Positions 1 through 8,161 of a stretch of DNA of 35,196 bases are shown piece after piece. The DNA is from Marinobacter bryozoorum. GTDB lineage: Bacteria > Pseudomonadota > Gammaproteobacteria > Pseudomonadales > Oleiphilaceae. Each line of letters begins with the position of its first letter. Position 1 is the first letter of the stretch. Where the stretch lies: positions 1 to 35,196 of the forward strand of contig NZ_JAKZAH010000038.1 of the NCBI RefSeq assembly GCF_023156245.1, given 5' to 3'. The notes under the pieces were generated by a model. The model saw only the letters and a program-made list of their open reading frames with translations. It did no database searches and was not told the origin of the DNA. Both the position numbers and the translations under genes were made by a program.

Positions 1-73
1 TCAGCAGTGAAACAGACCAGCGCCGATGGTAGTGTGGCTTCTGCCCATGCGAGAGTAGGTCATCGTCAGGCTC
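1..73 (+). rRNA. rrf: 5S ribosomal RNA, 3' part only
   Basis: The first bases match the 3' two-thirds of a gammaproteobacterial 5S rRNA, including the conserved stretches GCGCCGATGGTAGTGTGG and CCCATGCGAGAGTAGG. The 5' part is cut off by the window edge. The exact 3' end is uncertain by a couple of bases. It is the last gene of an rRNA operon lying to the left. Confidence 0.93.
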
Positions 74-80
74 TTAAATA

Positions 81-117
81 AAACACCCCCAGCGGCATGC
101 CGTTGGGGGTTTTTTAT
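81..117 (+). terminator. Rho-independent terminator of the rRNA operon
   Basis: A 10-bp stem (86-95 with 100-109, one G-T pair) closes a CATG loop and is followed directly by a run of T (110-115). It sits just after the 5S gene and so ends the rrn transcript. The A-rich left flank could let it work weakly in the other direction. Confidence 0.92.
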
Positions 118-258
118 TTTGGATACGGTGGTTCTCTCTCACTACAACGGCCCCATGCGACAAGCCTGCCGCAGGCAAGCCCTCTTTGTCTTTTCCTTCC
201 CTCTGTAGTTTAATCCAGCACACAACATTTTCTTGATCATCGGCCATCAGGCAATCCC

Positions 259-1221
259 ATGAATACCATTCCATTATTGAAGTTGCTCTCCGACGGCGAG
301 GTGCATTCCGGGGAGTCCCTTGCAGCATCGCTGGGAATCAGTCGTACCGCGATCTGGAAACAGGTTCGCAAACTCCTCGACAAGGGCATCGAGGTAAAGA
401 CGATTCGTGGTCGTGGCTATCAGCTGGCTTCCCCGATGGACCTGGTTACCCGGGAGGGGATTGAGCAGTCTCTGAGCGATCCTGCCAGAAAGGATATGGC
501 CTTGAAGGTCCTGGGCCAGGTCGATTCCACCAACACCGATATAACCCGGCGCTGGCAAGACGGTGAGCGTGGGCTGCTCGTCTCTGTAGCTGACAGCCAG
601 CAGCAGGGTCGTGGTCGTCGTGGGCGGGTCTGGCAGAGCCCTCCCGGCCAGAACCTCTATATGAGTGTCGGGGTGTCGTTGAATCGCGGATTCACCGAGC
701 TGGATGGCCTGAGTCTGGTTGCTGGCCTTGCATTGCTCGAAGCCCTTGCGGATAAAGGGCTATCCCTGCCGACCCTCAAGTGGCCCAACGATGTCCTGGT
801 GGAAGGCCGGAAGTTGGCAGGGATCCTGATTGAGCTTCAGGGGGAGCTCGAGGGGGTTGTCCGGGTTATCGTCGGGATCGGGGTCAACGTTCATATGCAG
901 GAGGCCAGCTCTGTTGACCAGCCCTGGACCAGTCTTGATCTGTGTGGCCCGGCCACCGACTGGCGGCGTGATGAACTGGCTGCCGGCATTCTCAATCGCC
1001 TCGTTGATTACCTGTCAGATTTCGAGAGCTCGGGCTTTACGGGGTTCGCTGAGCAGTGGAATCGCTTCGATGCTTTCAAGGGCCGAAAACTGGTTGCCTC
1101 CAGTGGCAACCTGGCGGGTATAGGTCGGGGAGTGGATGAGACGGGTAACTATCTCCTCGAAACCACTGATGGTCTGGAGCGGGTATACGCCGGTGAGATC
1201 AGTTTGAGGGTGGCTCAATGA
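259..1221 (+). CDS. birA: Biotin--[acetyl-CoA-carboxylase] ligase / biotin operon repressor BirA
   Basis: BirA activates biotin with ATP and attaches it to the lysine of the biotin carboxyl carrier protein of acetyl-CoA carboxylase. With the N-terminal domain it also represses biotin synthesis genes. The protein is 320 aa, the usual full length. Residues 1 to about 60 form a winged helix-turn-helix (SGESLAASLGISRTAIWKQV), so this is the bifunctional type. The catalytic domain has the biotinyl-AMP loop GRGRRG (117-122), KWPND (174-178), GRKLAGILIE (183-192) and GIGVNVH (206-212). Its stop overlaps the coaX start by 4 bases (ATGA), so the two are probably translated together. The ATG is preceded only by a weak CAGG ribosome site. 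The 140 bases between the rrn terminator and this gene show no other gene. Confidence 0.96.
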   Translation: MNTIPLLKLLSDGEVHSGESLAASLGISRTAIWKQVRKLLDKGIEVKTIRGRGYQLASPMDLVTREGIEQSLSDPARKDMALKVLGQVDSTNTDITRRWQDGERGLLVSVADSQQQGRGRRGRVWQSPPGQNLYMSVGVSLNRGFTELDGLSLVAGLALLEALADKGLSLPTLKWPNDVLVEGRKLAGILIELQGELEGVVRVIVGIGVNVHMQEASSVDQPWTSLDLCGPATDWRRDELAAGILNRLVDYLSDFESSGFTGFAEQWNRFDAFKGRKLVASSGNLAGIGRGVDETGNYLLETTDGLERVYAGEISLRVAQ

Positions 1222-1955
1222 ACTTGCTGCTCGATGCCGGCAACTCGCGCATTAAATGGCAACTGAGGCAGGGGGCAGCGATTGTATGTGCCGGGGTCGG
1301 CGAAGCAGAGTCTGCGAGCCTGTTCAGTGAGTTGGATGGCAAGCTATGGCGCGGTGTCCAATCCGTTGCAGTTTGCACCGTTCGATCGGAAGCGGCGCGC
1401 GAGACGCTGGAACATGCTATTGCGTTACATACCCGTGTGCCTGTGCGCTTTTTCTGGACTGAGTCCAGCTTTGGTCGCCTTGTGTGCGCCTATGAACAAC
1501 CCTCCAGCATGGGTGCTGACAGGTGGTGTGCCATGGTGGCGGCCTGGTCCGACACCAATAGTGCCTGTATGGTCATCGATGCAGGAAGTGCGATCACCGT
1601 CGACTGGATTAACGCCCAGGGCCGTCATGAAGGCGGCTATATTTTACCAGGAAGGAACCTGATGCTGGATTCATTAAGCCAGAAGACTGCGAGGGTGCTG
1701 TTCGAGCGTGAACAGGGTCAGGACTCCGTATCTCCTGGCCAGTCGACGGGTGAGTGCGTCCTGCATGGGATTAACTGGCTGCTTCGTGCGTTGGCTCTTC
1801 AGTTGGGGCGGGAGGCAGAAGTGCCGGTCCTTGTCACCGGTGGTGACGGTGCCTATATAAAGGAGGCGCTGGAAGAGGTCGCTGCCCGGAATGTTACTGT
1901 CCAGCACCGTCCAGACCTCGTGCTCGATGGTCTCGACCGAGTGGCGAACCGGTAA
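1218..1955 (+). CDS. coaX: Type III pantothenate kinase
   Basis: CoaX phosphorylates pantothenate, the first step of coenzyme A synthesis. Type III enzymes belong to the ASKHA fold, are not inhibited by CoA, and need a monovalent cation. At 245 aa it has the expected length. Visible motifs are the phosphate loop DAGNSRIKW (6-14), GADRW (99-103), the second phosphate motif DAGSAITVD (121-129), GGYILPG (139-145) and VTGGDG (206-211). The second motif has Ser where most family members have Thr (DxGTA). It overlaps birA by 4 bases and its TAA overlaps the next ATG by one base, so the three genes form one translational unit. The birA-coaX pair is a common arrangement in Pseudomonas-like bacteria. 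Confidence 0.95.
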   Translation: MNLLLDAGNSRIKWQLRQGAAIVCAGVGEAESASLFSELDGKLWRGVQSVAVCTVRSEAARETLEHAIALHTRVPVRFFWTESSFGRLVCAYEQPSSMGADRWCAMVAAWSDTNSACMVIDAGSAITVDWINAQGRHEGGYILPGRNLMLDSLSQKTARVLFEREQGQDSVSPGQSTGECVLHGINWLLRALALQLGREAEVPVLVTGGDGAYIKEALEEVAARNVTVQHRPDLVLDGLDRVANR

Positions 1956-2722
1956 TGCGCTGGCTGGCCCTGTTGCTGCTCTTGGTTAATATCTTCCTGT
2001 TCTGGTGGCTGTCGTCATTGGAGGGAGACAAGGTTCGCTCAGTCGATGTGGGCAAATTACCACGGGTCTCCGAGATAGAGCTAATTGACCAGCAGGCCCG
2101 GCAGGGGGAAAGGCCGGCCACGCAAGAGCCTGTACCCGGACCCACTACCGCCGGAAGCGGGCCCGGAGACCAGGAAACGGATGACGTGATGGCGTCCGAG
2201 CCATCGAACCGCCTCGATTCTGGTAGCCCTTGTTATGGTATCGGCTGGTTTGCAGAGGCGGATATGGCCCTTGAGTATCAACGGACGCTTTTGCAAGGCG
2301 TTCCGTCCCTCAGTTACCGGGGGCTACATGAGAAACGTGAAGCACTCGAACCTTTCCACTGGGTGATCATACCGCCCTTGTCGTCCCGCGATGAGGCGAT
2401 GGATCTGTATCGTGACCTGGTCGATGCGGGTGTTGAGGCCTATGTGGTGCCTTCTGGCGAGAACGAGAACGCGATCTCCCTCGGGTTATTTCGCTCCAGG
2501 GATTCGGCGGAGCGTGTTCTCAACGAGCGACAGGCAGAAAATATTGATGCAACACTGGTAAAGTTCCCCCGAAATCGTATAAGCTACGCGCTCGTTTTTG
2601 GGGGGGTGCCGGAATCGCCGTTGCGTGACCAGGGTATTCCTCCTGCCGAAAGAGAAGCCGAGCTACAACTGATTGAATTTAGTGATTGTGAAGGTGTTGC
2701 AACCGCTGAAAAAAATCCGTAG
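1955..2722 (+). CDS. Membrane-anchored SPOR-domain protein
   Basis: The 255-aa product starts with a short basic N-terminus and one hydrophobic segment (about 3-20), which fits an inner-membrane anchor with the rest in the periplasm. A low-complexity linker rich in Pro, Gly, Glu and Gln (about 45-90) follows. Residues about 135-205 look like a SPOR domain: two alpha/beta repeats with HWVIIPPLSSRDEAMDLY and a later SLGLFRSRDSAERV. SPOR domains bind peptidoglycan stripped of stem peptides, often at division sites. The gene overlaps coaX by one base. The same position next to coaX holds SPOR proteins in Pseudomonas, so co-expression is probably ancestral. The specific role is unknown. Confidence 0.8.
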   Translation: MRWLALLLLLVNIFLFWWLSSLEGDKVRSVDVGKLPRVSEIELIDQQARQGERPATQEPVPGPTTAGSGPGDQETDDVMASEPSNRLDSGSPCYGIGWFAEADMALEYQRTLLQGVPSLSYRGLHEKREALEPFHWVIIPPLSSRDEAMDLYRDLVDAGVEAYVVPSGENENAISLGLFRSRDSAERVLNERQAENIDATLVKFPRNRISYALVFGGVPESPLRDQGIPPAEREAELQLIEFSDCEGVATAEKNP

Positions 2723-2725
2723 TAT
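2697..2725 (+). promoter_or_regulatory. Candidate sigma70 promoter for the tRNA-tufB operon
   Basis: TTGCAA (2697-2702) and TAGTAT (2720-2725) are 17 bases apart, each matching the consensus at 4 of 6 positions. A GC-rich stretch follows (accggcctcgc), as in stringently controlled stable-RNA promoters. The predicted start near 2732 lies about 22 bases before the first tRNA. The promoter overlaps the end of the SPOR gene. Confidence 0.5.
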
Positions 2726-2753
2726 ACCGGCCTCGCTGATGAGGCGAATATGA

Positions 2754-2829
2754 GCTGGCGTAGCTCAGTTGGTAGAGCAGCTGACTTGTAATCAGCAGGT
2801 CGGGGGTTCGATTCCGTCCGCCAGCTCCA
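2754..2829 (+). tRNA. tRNA-Thr (anticodon TGT)
   Basis: A full cloverleaf can be folded: acceptor GCTGGCG/CGCCAGC, D-arm with AGTTGGTA, and anticodon stem GCTGA/TCAGC with loop CTTGTAA (anticodon TGT at 2787-2789). It has TTCGATT in the T loop and an encoded CCA. It is the first of four clustered tRNAs and corresponds to E. coli thrU. Confidence 0.97.
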
Positions 2830-2868
2830 CTTAGTTTTTTGAAGTGTCTCAAAATCAGGGGCGCCTCT

Positions 2869-2953
2869 GGAGGGGTTCCCGAGTGGCCAAAGGGATCAGA
2901 CTGTAAATCTGACGGCTCAGCCTTCGCAGGTTCGAATCCTGCCCCCTCCACCA
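2869..2953 (+). tRNA. tRNA-Tyr (anticodon GTA)
   Basis: An 85-base class II tRNA with a long variable arm. The acceptor is GGAGGGG/CCCCTCC, the anticodon stem is TCAGA/TCTGA around CTGTAAA (GTA at 2903-2905), and CCA is encoded. It corresponds to E. coli tyrU in the same operon position. Confidence 0.97.
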
Positions 2954-2962
2954 CTTATTGAT

Positions 2963-3037
<75 letters not shown>

Positions 3038-3049
3038 GATTGGTTTAAT

Positions 3050-3125
3050 GCTCATGTAGCTCAGTTGGTAGAGCACACCCTTGGTAAGGGTGAGGTCGGC
3101 GGTTCAAATCCGCCCATGAGCTCCA
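3050..3125 (+). tRNA. tRNA-Thr (anticodon GGT)
   Basis: The acceptor is GCTCATG/CATGAGC. The anticodon stem CACCC/GGGTG encloses TTGGTAA (GGT at 3083-3085), and CCA is encoded. It matches E. coli thrT and lies 49 bases upstream of tufB, so tRNA processing should release the tufB message. Confidence 0.97.
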
Positions 3126-3174
3126 TTTTTATCCGGTCAACGTAACCGTTCAGTTGATTAGGGAGATTGGTCGA

Positions 3175-4371
3175 ATGTCTAAAGAGAAATTTGAGCGTAG
3201 TAAACCGCACCTGAACGTGGGCACCATTGGTCACGTTGACCATGGCAAGACCACGCTGACAGCGGCTCTGACCCGTGTATGTCACGAGGTGTGGGGTACC
3301 GGTACAGCCAGTGCATTCGACCAGATCGATAACGCACCGGAAGAGAAGGCTCGTGGTATTACCATCGCGACTTCCCACGTTGAGTACGACTCCCCGACCC
3401 GTCACTACGCGCACGTAGACTGCCCGGGCCACGCTGACTATGTGAAGAACATGATCACTGGTGCAGCACAGATGGACGGCGCTATCCTGGTTTGCTCCGC
3501 TGCTGACGGCCCCATGCCGCAGACCCGTGAGCACATCCTGCTGTCCCGCCAGGTTGGCGTTCCTTACATTGTCGTGTTCCTGAACAAGGCCGACATGGTC
3601 GACGACGAAGAGCTGCTTGAGCTGGTCGAGATGGAGGTTCGCGAACTGCTGAGCCAGTACGACTTCCCGGGCGACGACACTCCGATCATCACTGGTTCCG
3701 CGCTGATGGCGCTGGAAGGCAAGGATGACAACGAGATGGGCACTACCGCTGTTAAGAAGCTGGTAGAGGCGCTGGACGACTACATCCCGGAGCCGGAGCG
3801 TGCGATCGATCAGCCGTTCCTGATGCCGATCGAGGACGTCTTCTCCATCTCTGGTCGTGGTACTGTTGTTACCGGTCGTGTTGAGCGCGGTATCGTCAAG
3901 ACTGGCGATGAAGTTGAAATCGTTGGTATCAAGGACACGGTCAAGACTGTTGTCACTGGTGTCGAGATGTTCCGCAAGCTGCTCGACGAAGGTCGTGCTG
4001 GTGAGAACATCGGTGCGCTGCTGCGTGGTACCAAGCGTGACGACGTGGAGCGTGGCCAGGTACTGTGTGTTCCGGGCTCCATCAAGCCGCACACCAAGTT
4101 TGAGTGTGAAGTGTACGTTCTGAGCAAGGATGAGGGTGGTCGTCATACCCCGTTCTTCAAGGGCTACCGTCCTCAGTTCTACTTCCGTACCACTGACGTA
4201 ACTGGCTCCTGTGAGCTGCCGGAAGGCGTTGAGATGGTAATGCCGGGTGACAACGTTAAGATGTCTGTTACCCTGATCGCTCCGATCGCCATGGAAGATG
4301 GCCTGCGCTTCGCGATTCGCGAAGGTGGCCGTACCGTTGGTGCCGGCGTGGTTTCCAAGATCATCGAGTAA
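3175..4371 (+). CDS. tufB: Elongation factor Tu, copy 1 (tRNA-linked)
   Basis: EF-Tu is the GTPase that brings aminoacyl-tRNA to the ribosomal A site. The product is 398 aa. It has the P-loop GHVDHGKT (19-26), switch I residues RGITI, DCPGH of switch II, the guanine-specificity motif NKAD (Ala where many EF-Tu have Cys), and complete domains 2 and 3 to the C-terminus. I chose the ATG at 3175 ([10 protein letters not shown]) because it aligns with the family start and follows GGGAGA at 3161-3166. An in-frame start exists 7 codons earlier but is not supported. It follows four tRNA genes as in E. coli. It differs from the second copy at 3175, 3195, 3204 and 3246 only, all silent or in the start codon, so both proteins are the same. 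Confidence 0.98.
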   Translation: MSKEKFERSKPHLNVGTIGHVDHGKTTLTAALTRVCHEVWGTGTASAFDQIDNAPEEKARGITIATSHVEYDSPTRHYAHVDCPGHADYVKNMITGAAQMDGAILVCSAADGPMPQTREHILLSRQVGVPYIVVFLNKADMVDDEELLELVEMEVRELLSQYDFPGDDTPIITGSALMALEGKDDNEMGTTAVKKLVEALDDYIPEPERAIDQPFLMPIEDVFSISGRGTVVTGRVERGIVKTGDEVEIVGIKDTVKTVVTGVEMFRKLLDEGRAGENIGALLRGTKRDDVERGQVLCVPGSIKPHTKFECEVYVLSKDEGGRHTPFFKGYRPQFYFRTTDVTGSCELPEGVEMVMPGDNVKMSVTLIAPIAMEDGLRFAIREGGRTVGAGVVSKIIE

Positions 4372-4393
4372 TACTCGCAGGATCTGAAAACGG

Positions 4394-4421
4394 AAGGGCT
4401 GCCCTCTGGGCGGTCCTTTTG
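4394..4421 (+). terminator. Hairpin terminator or attenuator after tufB
   Basis: An 11-bp stem (4394-4404 with 4408-4418, two G-T pairs) has a 3-base TCT loop and leads into TTTTG. It lies between tufB and tRNA-Trp. The T-run is short, so some readthrough into tRNA-Trp-secE-nusG is likely. Confidence 0.7.
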
Positions 4422-4446
4422 TTGCACCGCAAAAAGGTTTCGGTGC

Positions 4447-4522
<76 letters not shown>

Positions 4523-4556
4523 TTTATAACACGTCTGGATACATAAGCTGATTCCT

Positions 4557-4925
4557 ATGGAGTCAAGAGCCCAACAGTCGACCAGTCGCCTTGACATGCT
4601 CAAGTGGCTGGTTGTTTTCGTTTTGATTGCCGTAGGAGTTGTGGGCAATCAGTATTTCAGCGGCGAATCAGTGCTCTATCGAGTACTTGGTTTGGTAGCG
4701 CTGGCTCTGGTTGCTGCGTTTGTGGCGCTCCAGACCGATCGCGGGCGTCGTTTCGCGACCCTGTTGAAAGAAGCCAGGGTGGAAATACGCAAGGTCGTAT
4801 GGCCGACCCGTCCGGAGTTGATCCAGACCACGGCGATCGTTGTTGTGTTCGTGCTTGTCGTGGCGCTTATCCTTTGGGGTATGGATTCGCTTATCGGCTT
4901 CCTCGTTCAGGGTTTCATCGGATAG
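4557..4925 (+). CDS. secE: Preprotein translocase subunit SecE
   Basis: SecE is the small essential clamp subunit of the SecYEG protein-conducting channel in the inner membrane. The 122-aa protein shows three hydrophobic segments (about 15-31, 40-58 and 93-115), as in the E. coli three-span form. Between spans 2 and 3 is the conserved cytoplasmic amphipathic helix and hinge [12 protein letters not shown]. The ATG at 4557 gives the family length, though its ribosome site is weak; a second in-frame Met at codon 14 is a less likely start. nusG begins 13 bases downstream, the near-universal secE-nusG pair. No separate promoter is obvious between tRNA-Trp and secE. Confidence 0.96.
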   Translation: MESRAQQSTSRLDMLKWLVVFVLIAVGVVGNQYFSGESVLYRVLGLVALALVAAFVALQTDRGRRFATLLKEARVEIRKVVWPTRPELIQTTAIVVVFVLVVALILWGMDSLIGFLVQGFIG

Positions 4926-4938
4926 GCAGGGGCAGGCA

Positions 4939-5472
4939 ATGGCTAAGCACTGGTTTGTGGTTCAGGCGTATTCCGGTTTCGAGAAACATGTCATGCGAAC
5001 GCTGAAAGAGCGTATTGCACTCAATGGCATGGAAGACAAGTTCGGTGACGTGTTGGTTCCCACCGAAGAAGTCGTCGAAATGCGTGATGGCAAGAAGCGT
5101 AAGAGTGAACGCAAGTTCTACCCGGGGTACGTGCTTGTCCAGATGGAAATGGATGATGCATCGTGGCACCTTGTTAAGGATACCCCTCGCGTTCTCGGTT
5201 TTATCGGCGGCACGAAAGACAAACCAGCTCCTATTACCGAAAAGGAAGCTGAAGCAATCCTTCGTCGGGTAGAAAGCGGCGTTGATCAGCCCAAGCCCAA
5301 AACGCTGTTCGAGCCTGGCGAGATTGTTCGTGTTACCGAAGGTCCCTTCGCTGACTTCAACGGCGTTGTGGAGGAAGTGGATTACGACAAGAGTCGTGTG
5401 AAAGTGGCGGTTCTGATCTTTGGTCGCTCCACGCCCGTTGAGCTGGAGTTTGGCCAGGTCGAAAAGGACTGA
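4939..5472 (+). CDS. nusG: Transcription termination/antitermination protein NusG
   Basis: NusG binds the RNA polymerase clamp, raises elongation rate, and links polymerase to Rho or to ribosomal protein S10. The product is 177 aa with an NGN domain (1 to about 115, including [10 protein letters not shown] at 60-69). A C-terminal KOW domain (about 125-177) has GPFADFNG at 135-142. The start is the ATG at 4939 ([13 protein letters not shown]), preceded by the strong AGGGGCAGG. A longer in-frame reading to 4840 would overlap secE and is not supported. Confidence 0.97.
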   Translation: MAKHWFVVQAYSGFEKHVMRTLKERIALNGMEDKFGDVLVPTEEVVEMRDGKKRKSERKFYPGYVLVQMEMDDASWHLVKDTPRVLGFIGGTKDKPAPITEKEAEAILRRVESGVDQPKPKTLFEPGEIVRVTEGPFADFNGVVEEVDYDKSRVKVAVLIFGRSTPVELEFGQVEKD

Positions 5473-5491
5473 GCCACGGCTTTGACGAAGG

Positions 5492-5521
5492 GCTCGCTCA
5501 CTAAGGTGAAGCGGGCTTTTT
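5492..5521 (+). terminator. Hairpin with T-run between nusG and rplK
   Basis: GCTCGCTCAC pairs with GTGAAGCGGGC (one bulged A, one G-T pair), with loop TAAG and TTTTT following. It looks like a partial Rho-independent terminator separating secE-nusG from the L11 operon. Confidence 0.6.
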
Positions 5522-5572
5522 GTGTCTATTAACAGGGGAGCCGAAAGGCGCTAATACCCACAGGAGAAACTC

Positions 5573-6004
5573 ATGGCTAAGAAAATTGAAGCGTATATCA
5601 AGCTTCAGGTTGCTGCCGGTCAGGCCAACCCGAGTCCCCCCGTTGGCCCGGCGCTGGGTCAGCATGGTGTAAACATTATGGAGTTCTGTAAGGCCTTCAA
5701 CGCCGCCACGCAGGGCATCGAGCCGGGTCTGCCGACTCCGGTTGTGATCACTGTGTACAGTGACCGCAGCTTTACCTTTATTACCAAGACCCCGCCGGCA
5801 CCGGTCCTGCTGAAAAAGGCAGCTGGTATCAAGAGCGGTTCCGGTCGTCCGAATACCGAAAAGGTCGGCACTGTCACCCGTGATCAGCTCGAAGAGATCG
5901 TCAAGACCAAAGAGCCTGACCTCACCGCTGCCGATATGGACGCTGCCGTCCGCACCATCGCTGGCACTGCCCGTAGCATGGGCCTGAACGTGGAGGGTCT
6001 GTAA
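5573..6004 (+). CDS. rplK: 50S ribosomal protein L11
   Basis: L11 binds the GTPase-associated region of 23S rRNA, helps factor-dependent GTP hydrolysis, and is needed for RelA activation. The 143-aa product has the Pro-rich N-terminal signature [15 protein letters not shown] (about 21-35) and a C-terminal RNA-binding domain ending in [13 protein letters not shown] strong CAGGAG (5561-5566) precedes the ATG. rplA follows after one base. In the E. coli L11 operon L1 represses translation by binding the rplK leader; I did not model such a site in 5522-5572. Confidence 0.98.
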   Translation: MAKKIEAYIKLQVAAGQANPSPPVGPALGQHGVNIMEFCKAFNAATQGIEPGLPTPVVITVYSDRSFTFITKTPPAPVLLKKAAGIKSGSGRPNTEKVGTVTRDQLEEIVKTKEPDLTAADMDAAVRTIAGTARSMGLNVEGL

Positions 6005-6005
6005 G

Positions 6006-6704
6006 ATGGCTAAACTGAGCAAGCGTCAAAAGCTGATCCGTGAGAAGGTCGACCCGGCCCGCGCCTACACCGTAGACGAGGCCGTGGCTCTGCTGACTGA
6101 ACTGGGCAGCTCCGTCAAGTTCCGTGAGTCTATCGACGTATCCGTCAACCTGGGTGTTGATGCACGTAAATCAGACCAGGTTGTACGTAGCAGCACTGTC
6201 CTGCCCCACGGTACCGGCAAGAGTGTACGTGTCGCCGTGTTTACCCAGGGCGCCAATGCTGACAAGGCCAAAGAGGCCGGCGCCGATATCGTTGGTATGG
6301 ATGACCTCGCAGAAGAGGTCAAGAAAGGCAACATGGATTTCGACGTGGTCATCGCGACCCCGGACGCCATGCGTGTTGTTGGTCAGCTGGGCCAGATCCT
6401 TGGTCCTCGCGGCCTCATGCCCAACCCCAAGGTGGGTACGGTTACTCCGGACGTGGAAACCGCGGTTAAGAACGCGAAAGCCGGTCAGGTGCGGTACCGC
6501 ACTGACAAGAACGGCATCATCCATGCTCCGCTGGGTAATGTTGAATTTTCTGCGCAGACCATCAAGGAAAACCTTGAAGCTCTGCTGGCAGACCTGAAAA
6601 AGGCCAAGCCTGCATCGTCCAAGGGCGTTTACCTGAAGAAGGTATCCCTGTCCTCAACGATGGGTCCTGGCCTGACTGTTGATCAGGGTTCTCTGAATCT
6701 CTGA
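6006..6704 (+). CDS. rplA: 50S ribosomal protein L1
   Basis: L1 forms the mobile L1 stalk that moves deacylated tRNA through the E site. In many bacteria it also represses its own operon. At 232 aa it is close to the E. coli 234. The family signature region [16 protein letters not shown] is present in the middle of the protein. Its ribosome site (GGAGG) lies inside the end of rplK, and the start is one base after the rplK stop, so translation is coupled. It is followed by the longest gap in the window, 266 bases that hold the L10 leader. Confidence 0.98.
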   Translation: MAKLSKRQKLIREKVDPARAYTVDEAVALLTELGSSVKFRESIDVSVNLGVDARKSDQVVRSSTVLPHGTGKSVRVAVFTQGANADKAKEAGADIVGMDDLAEEVKKGNMDFDVVIATPDAMRVVGQLGQILGPRGLMPNPKVGTVTPDVETAVKNAKAGQVRYRTDKNGIIHAPLGNVEFSAQTIKENLEALLADLKKAKPASSKGVYLKKVSLSSTMGPGLTVDQGSLNL

Positions 6705-6739
6705 TCCCTGGTCAGCAGTAACTTTGTAGTCTGGGCGGA

Positions 6740-6890
6740 AGCCAAGGCTGTCAAAGACCGCAGGCCCCTGCGACCCGGCACTTCGGAGCCGGGTCAGAAG
6801 GGTTAAAGCAACGCCTGCGCAGACGGTGTGAAGACGTTCTCTCTGAACCCAAACACCGTTAGGCGCCCGTAAGGTGGTTGATCAAGGATC
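6740..6890 (+). ncRNA. L10 leader (ribosomal protein L10/L12 autoregulatory mRNA element)
   Basis: The rplA-rplJ gap matches the layout of the E. coli rplJ leader. CGCAGG (6759-6764) pairs with CCTGCG (6814-6819). Flanking AGACC and CAGACGGT form the kink-turn-like internal loop bound by L10(L12)4. Inside is an 8-bp hairpin (6772-6779 with 6788-6795) capped by a C-TTCG-G tetraloop. The motif CGTTAGGCGCCCGTAAGG downstream is also shared with E. coli. Excess L10-L12 complex would repress translation of rplJ and rplL. The outer limits are approximate. Confidence 0.8.
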
Positions 6891-6970
6891 TCGCTGATGC
6901 GTTATTCGGACATCTTCCCCGGGCAATGATGGGTTTGCCGGAATCTCCGGCGAAATCGAGGAGAAATCCA

Positions 6971-7501
6971 GTGGCAATTAGACTCGAAGACAAGAAAGCG
7001 ATCGTCGCTGAAGTCAACGAGACTGCTGGTACTGCTCTGTCTGTTGTTCTGGCTGACTACCGTGGTGTTACCGCAGGTGACATGACGGCGCTTCGTGCCA
7101 AGGCTCGTGCCGAAAATGTGCGTCTCAAGGTTGTTCGTAACAACCTTGCCAAGATCGCTATTCGTGGTACCGAGTTCGAGTGCATCGACGAAGCTCTGGT
7201 TGGTCCGACCATTCTGGCATTCTCTATGGAAGATCCTGGCGCCGCAGCGCGTCTGCTCAAGGATTTCGCCAAAGAGAAAGAGGCGTTCGAGATCAAGGGT
7301 CTGGCTATCGGCGGTGAGCTGATGGGCGGAGAACAGATCGATCGCCTGGCCAAGCTGCCGACGCTGCACGAAGCGCTCACTCAGCTGGCCATTGTCACAC
7401 AGGCACCGGTTACCAAGTTGGTACGCACTCTGAACGACGTTCCGGGCAGGGTTACCCGCGTAGTAGCTGCAGTCCGAGACCAGAAGCAAGAAGCTGCTTG
7501 A
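6971..7501 (+). CDS. rplJ: 50S ribosomal protein L10
   Basis: L10 anchors the L7/L12 dimers to 23S rRNA and forms the base of the ribosomal stalk. It also acts as translational repressor of its own operon. I place the start at GTG 6971 ([15 protein letters not shown]) because it aligns with the family N-terminus and follows GAGGAGAA (6958-6965). The reading frame stays open upstream to 6878, but that part falls in the regulatory leader. The product is 176 aa, about ten more than E. coli, with extra residues at the C-terminus ([14 protein letters not shown]). It is a tight partner of rplL, 39 bases downstream. Confidence 0.96.
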   Translation: MAIRLEDKKAIVAEVNETAGTALSVVLADYRGVTAGDMTALRAKARAENVRLKVVRNNLAKIAIRGTEFECIDEALVGPTILAFSMEDPGAAARLLKDFAKEKEAFEIKGLAIGGELMGGEQIDRLAKLPTLHEALTQLAIVTQAPVTKLVRTLNDVPGRVTRVVAAVRDQKQEAA

Positions 7502-7540
7502 TTCTGTTGAAAACCATTTTTTATTTTTTGGGAGAAAGTC

Positions 7541-7918
7541 ATGGCTCTGTCTAAAGACGATATTCTGAATGCAATTGCTGAAATGAGCGTCATGGAAGTT
7601 GTTGAGCTCGTAGAAGCAATGGAAGAGAAGTTCAACGTATCTGCTGCTGCCGCTGTTGCAGCTGCTCCGGCTGCTGCCGGTGGCGACGCTGCTGCCGCTG
7701 AAGAGCAGACCGAGTTTGACGTTGTTCTGACCGGCGCTGGCGAGAAGAAAGTGAACGTCATCAAGGCCGTTCGCGAACTGACTGGCCTGGGCCTGAAGGA
7801 AGCGAAGGAAATGGTTGACTCTGCACCGTCCACCGTTAAGGAAGCTGCTTCCAAGGACGACGCAGAAGAAGCCAAGAAGAAGCTTGAGGAAGCAGGCGCT
7901 TCTGTTGAGCTCAAGTAA
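7541..7918 (+). CDS. rplL: 50S ribosomal protein L7/L12
   Basis: L7/L12 is the multicopy stalk protein that recruits and stimulates translation GTPases. The 125-aa product has the N-terminal dimerisation domain (1 to about 33) and an Ala/Gly-rich flexible hinge (about 35-56). The globular C-terminal domain has the factor-binding helix region ([20 protein letters not shown]). GGGAG precedes the ATG at 7541. The attenuator-like hairpin downstream fits the higher stalk-protein than polymerase expression known for this gene order. Confidence 0.98.
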   Translation: MALSKDDILNAIAEMSVMEVVELVEAMEEKFNVSAAAAVAAAPAAAGGDAAAAEEQTEFDVVLTGAGEKKVNVIKAVRELTGLGLKEAKEMVDSAPSTVKEAASKDDAEEAKKKLEEAGASVELK

Positions 7919-7957
7919 TCGCCGATTCTTGATCGGTTCCGTGCATTAGCATGGATA

Positions 7958-7987
7958 GGCTGGTGGCTTAGCGCCACCGGCCTTTTT
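7958..7987 (+). terminator. Attenuator/terminator between rplL and rpoB
   Basis: A 10-bp stem (7958-7967 with 7973-7982, one G-T pair) with loop TTAGC is followed by TTTTTCT. E. coli has a partial terminator at the same place that lowers rpoBC transcription relative to rplJL. I infer the same role. Confidence 0.85.
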
Positions 7988-8161
7988 CTGTTGTATATAT
8001 GCTATAGAGATGGATGCAGTTGCTATAGTTAAGAACTGCCTCGATCACCTACAGCCAGAGTCTTGTTCAAGACGGCGCAGTATGCCGAGCAACTCGGCCC
8101 CGAAGCAGGTAAATGGTTGCTTCTTGATACCAGGTATCAGGTCTAAAGCTGGGGAATGCAG

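Noticed and set aside
120..258. A possible gene or promoter between the rRNA terminator and birA.
   Set aside because: Only a short palindrome (GCCTGC-C-GCAGGC) and a weak TTGATC are visible; no convincing promoter pair or coding frame.
2679..2954. A minus-strand frame over the tRNA genes with a product like GAGGRNRTPDLLITSQLLYQ.
   Set aside because: This is a well-known spurious protein produced by translating tRNA genes on the wrong strand.
6878..6970. An N-terminal extension of L10 from 6878.
   Set aside because: It overlaps the end of the L10 leader, does not align with the family, and the GTG at 6971 has a strong ribosome site.
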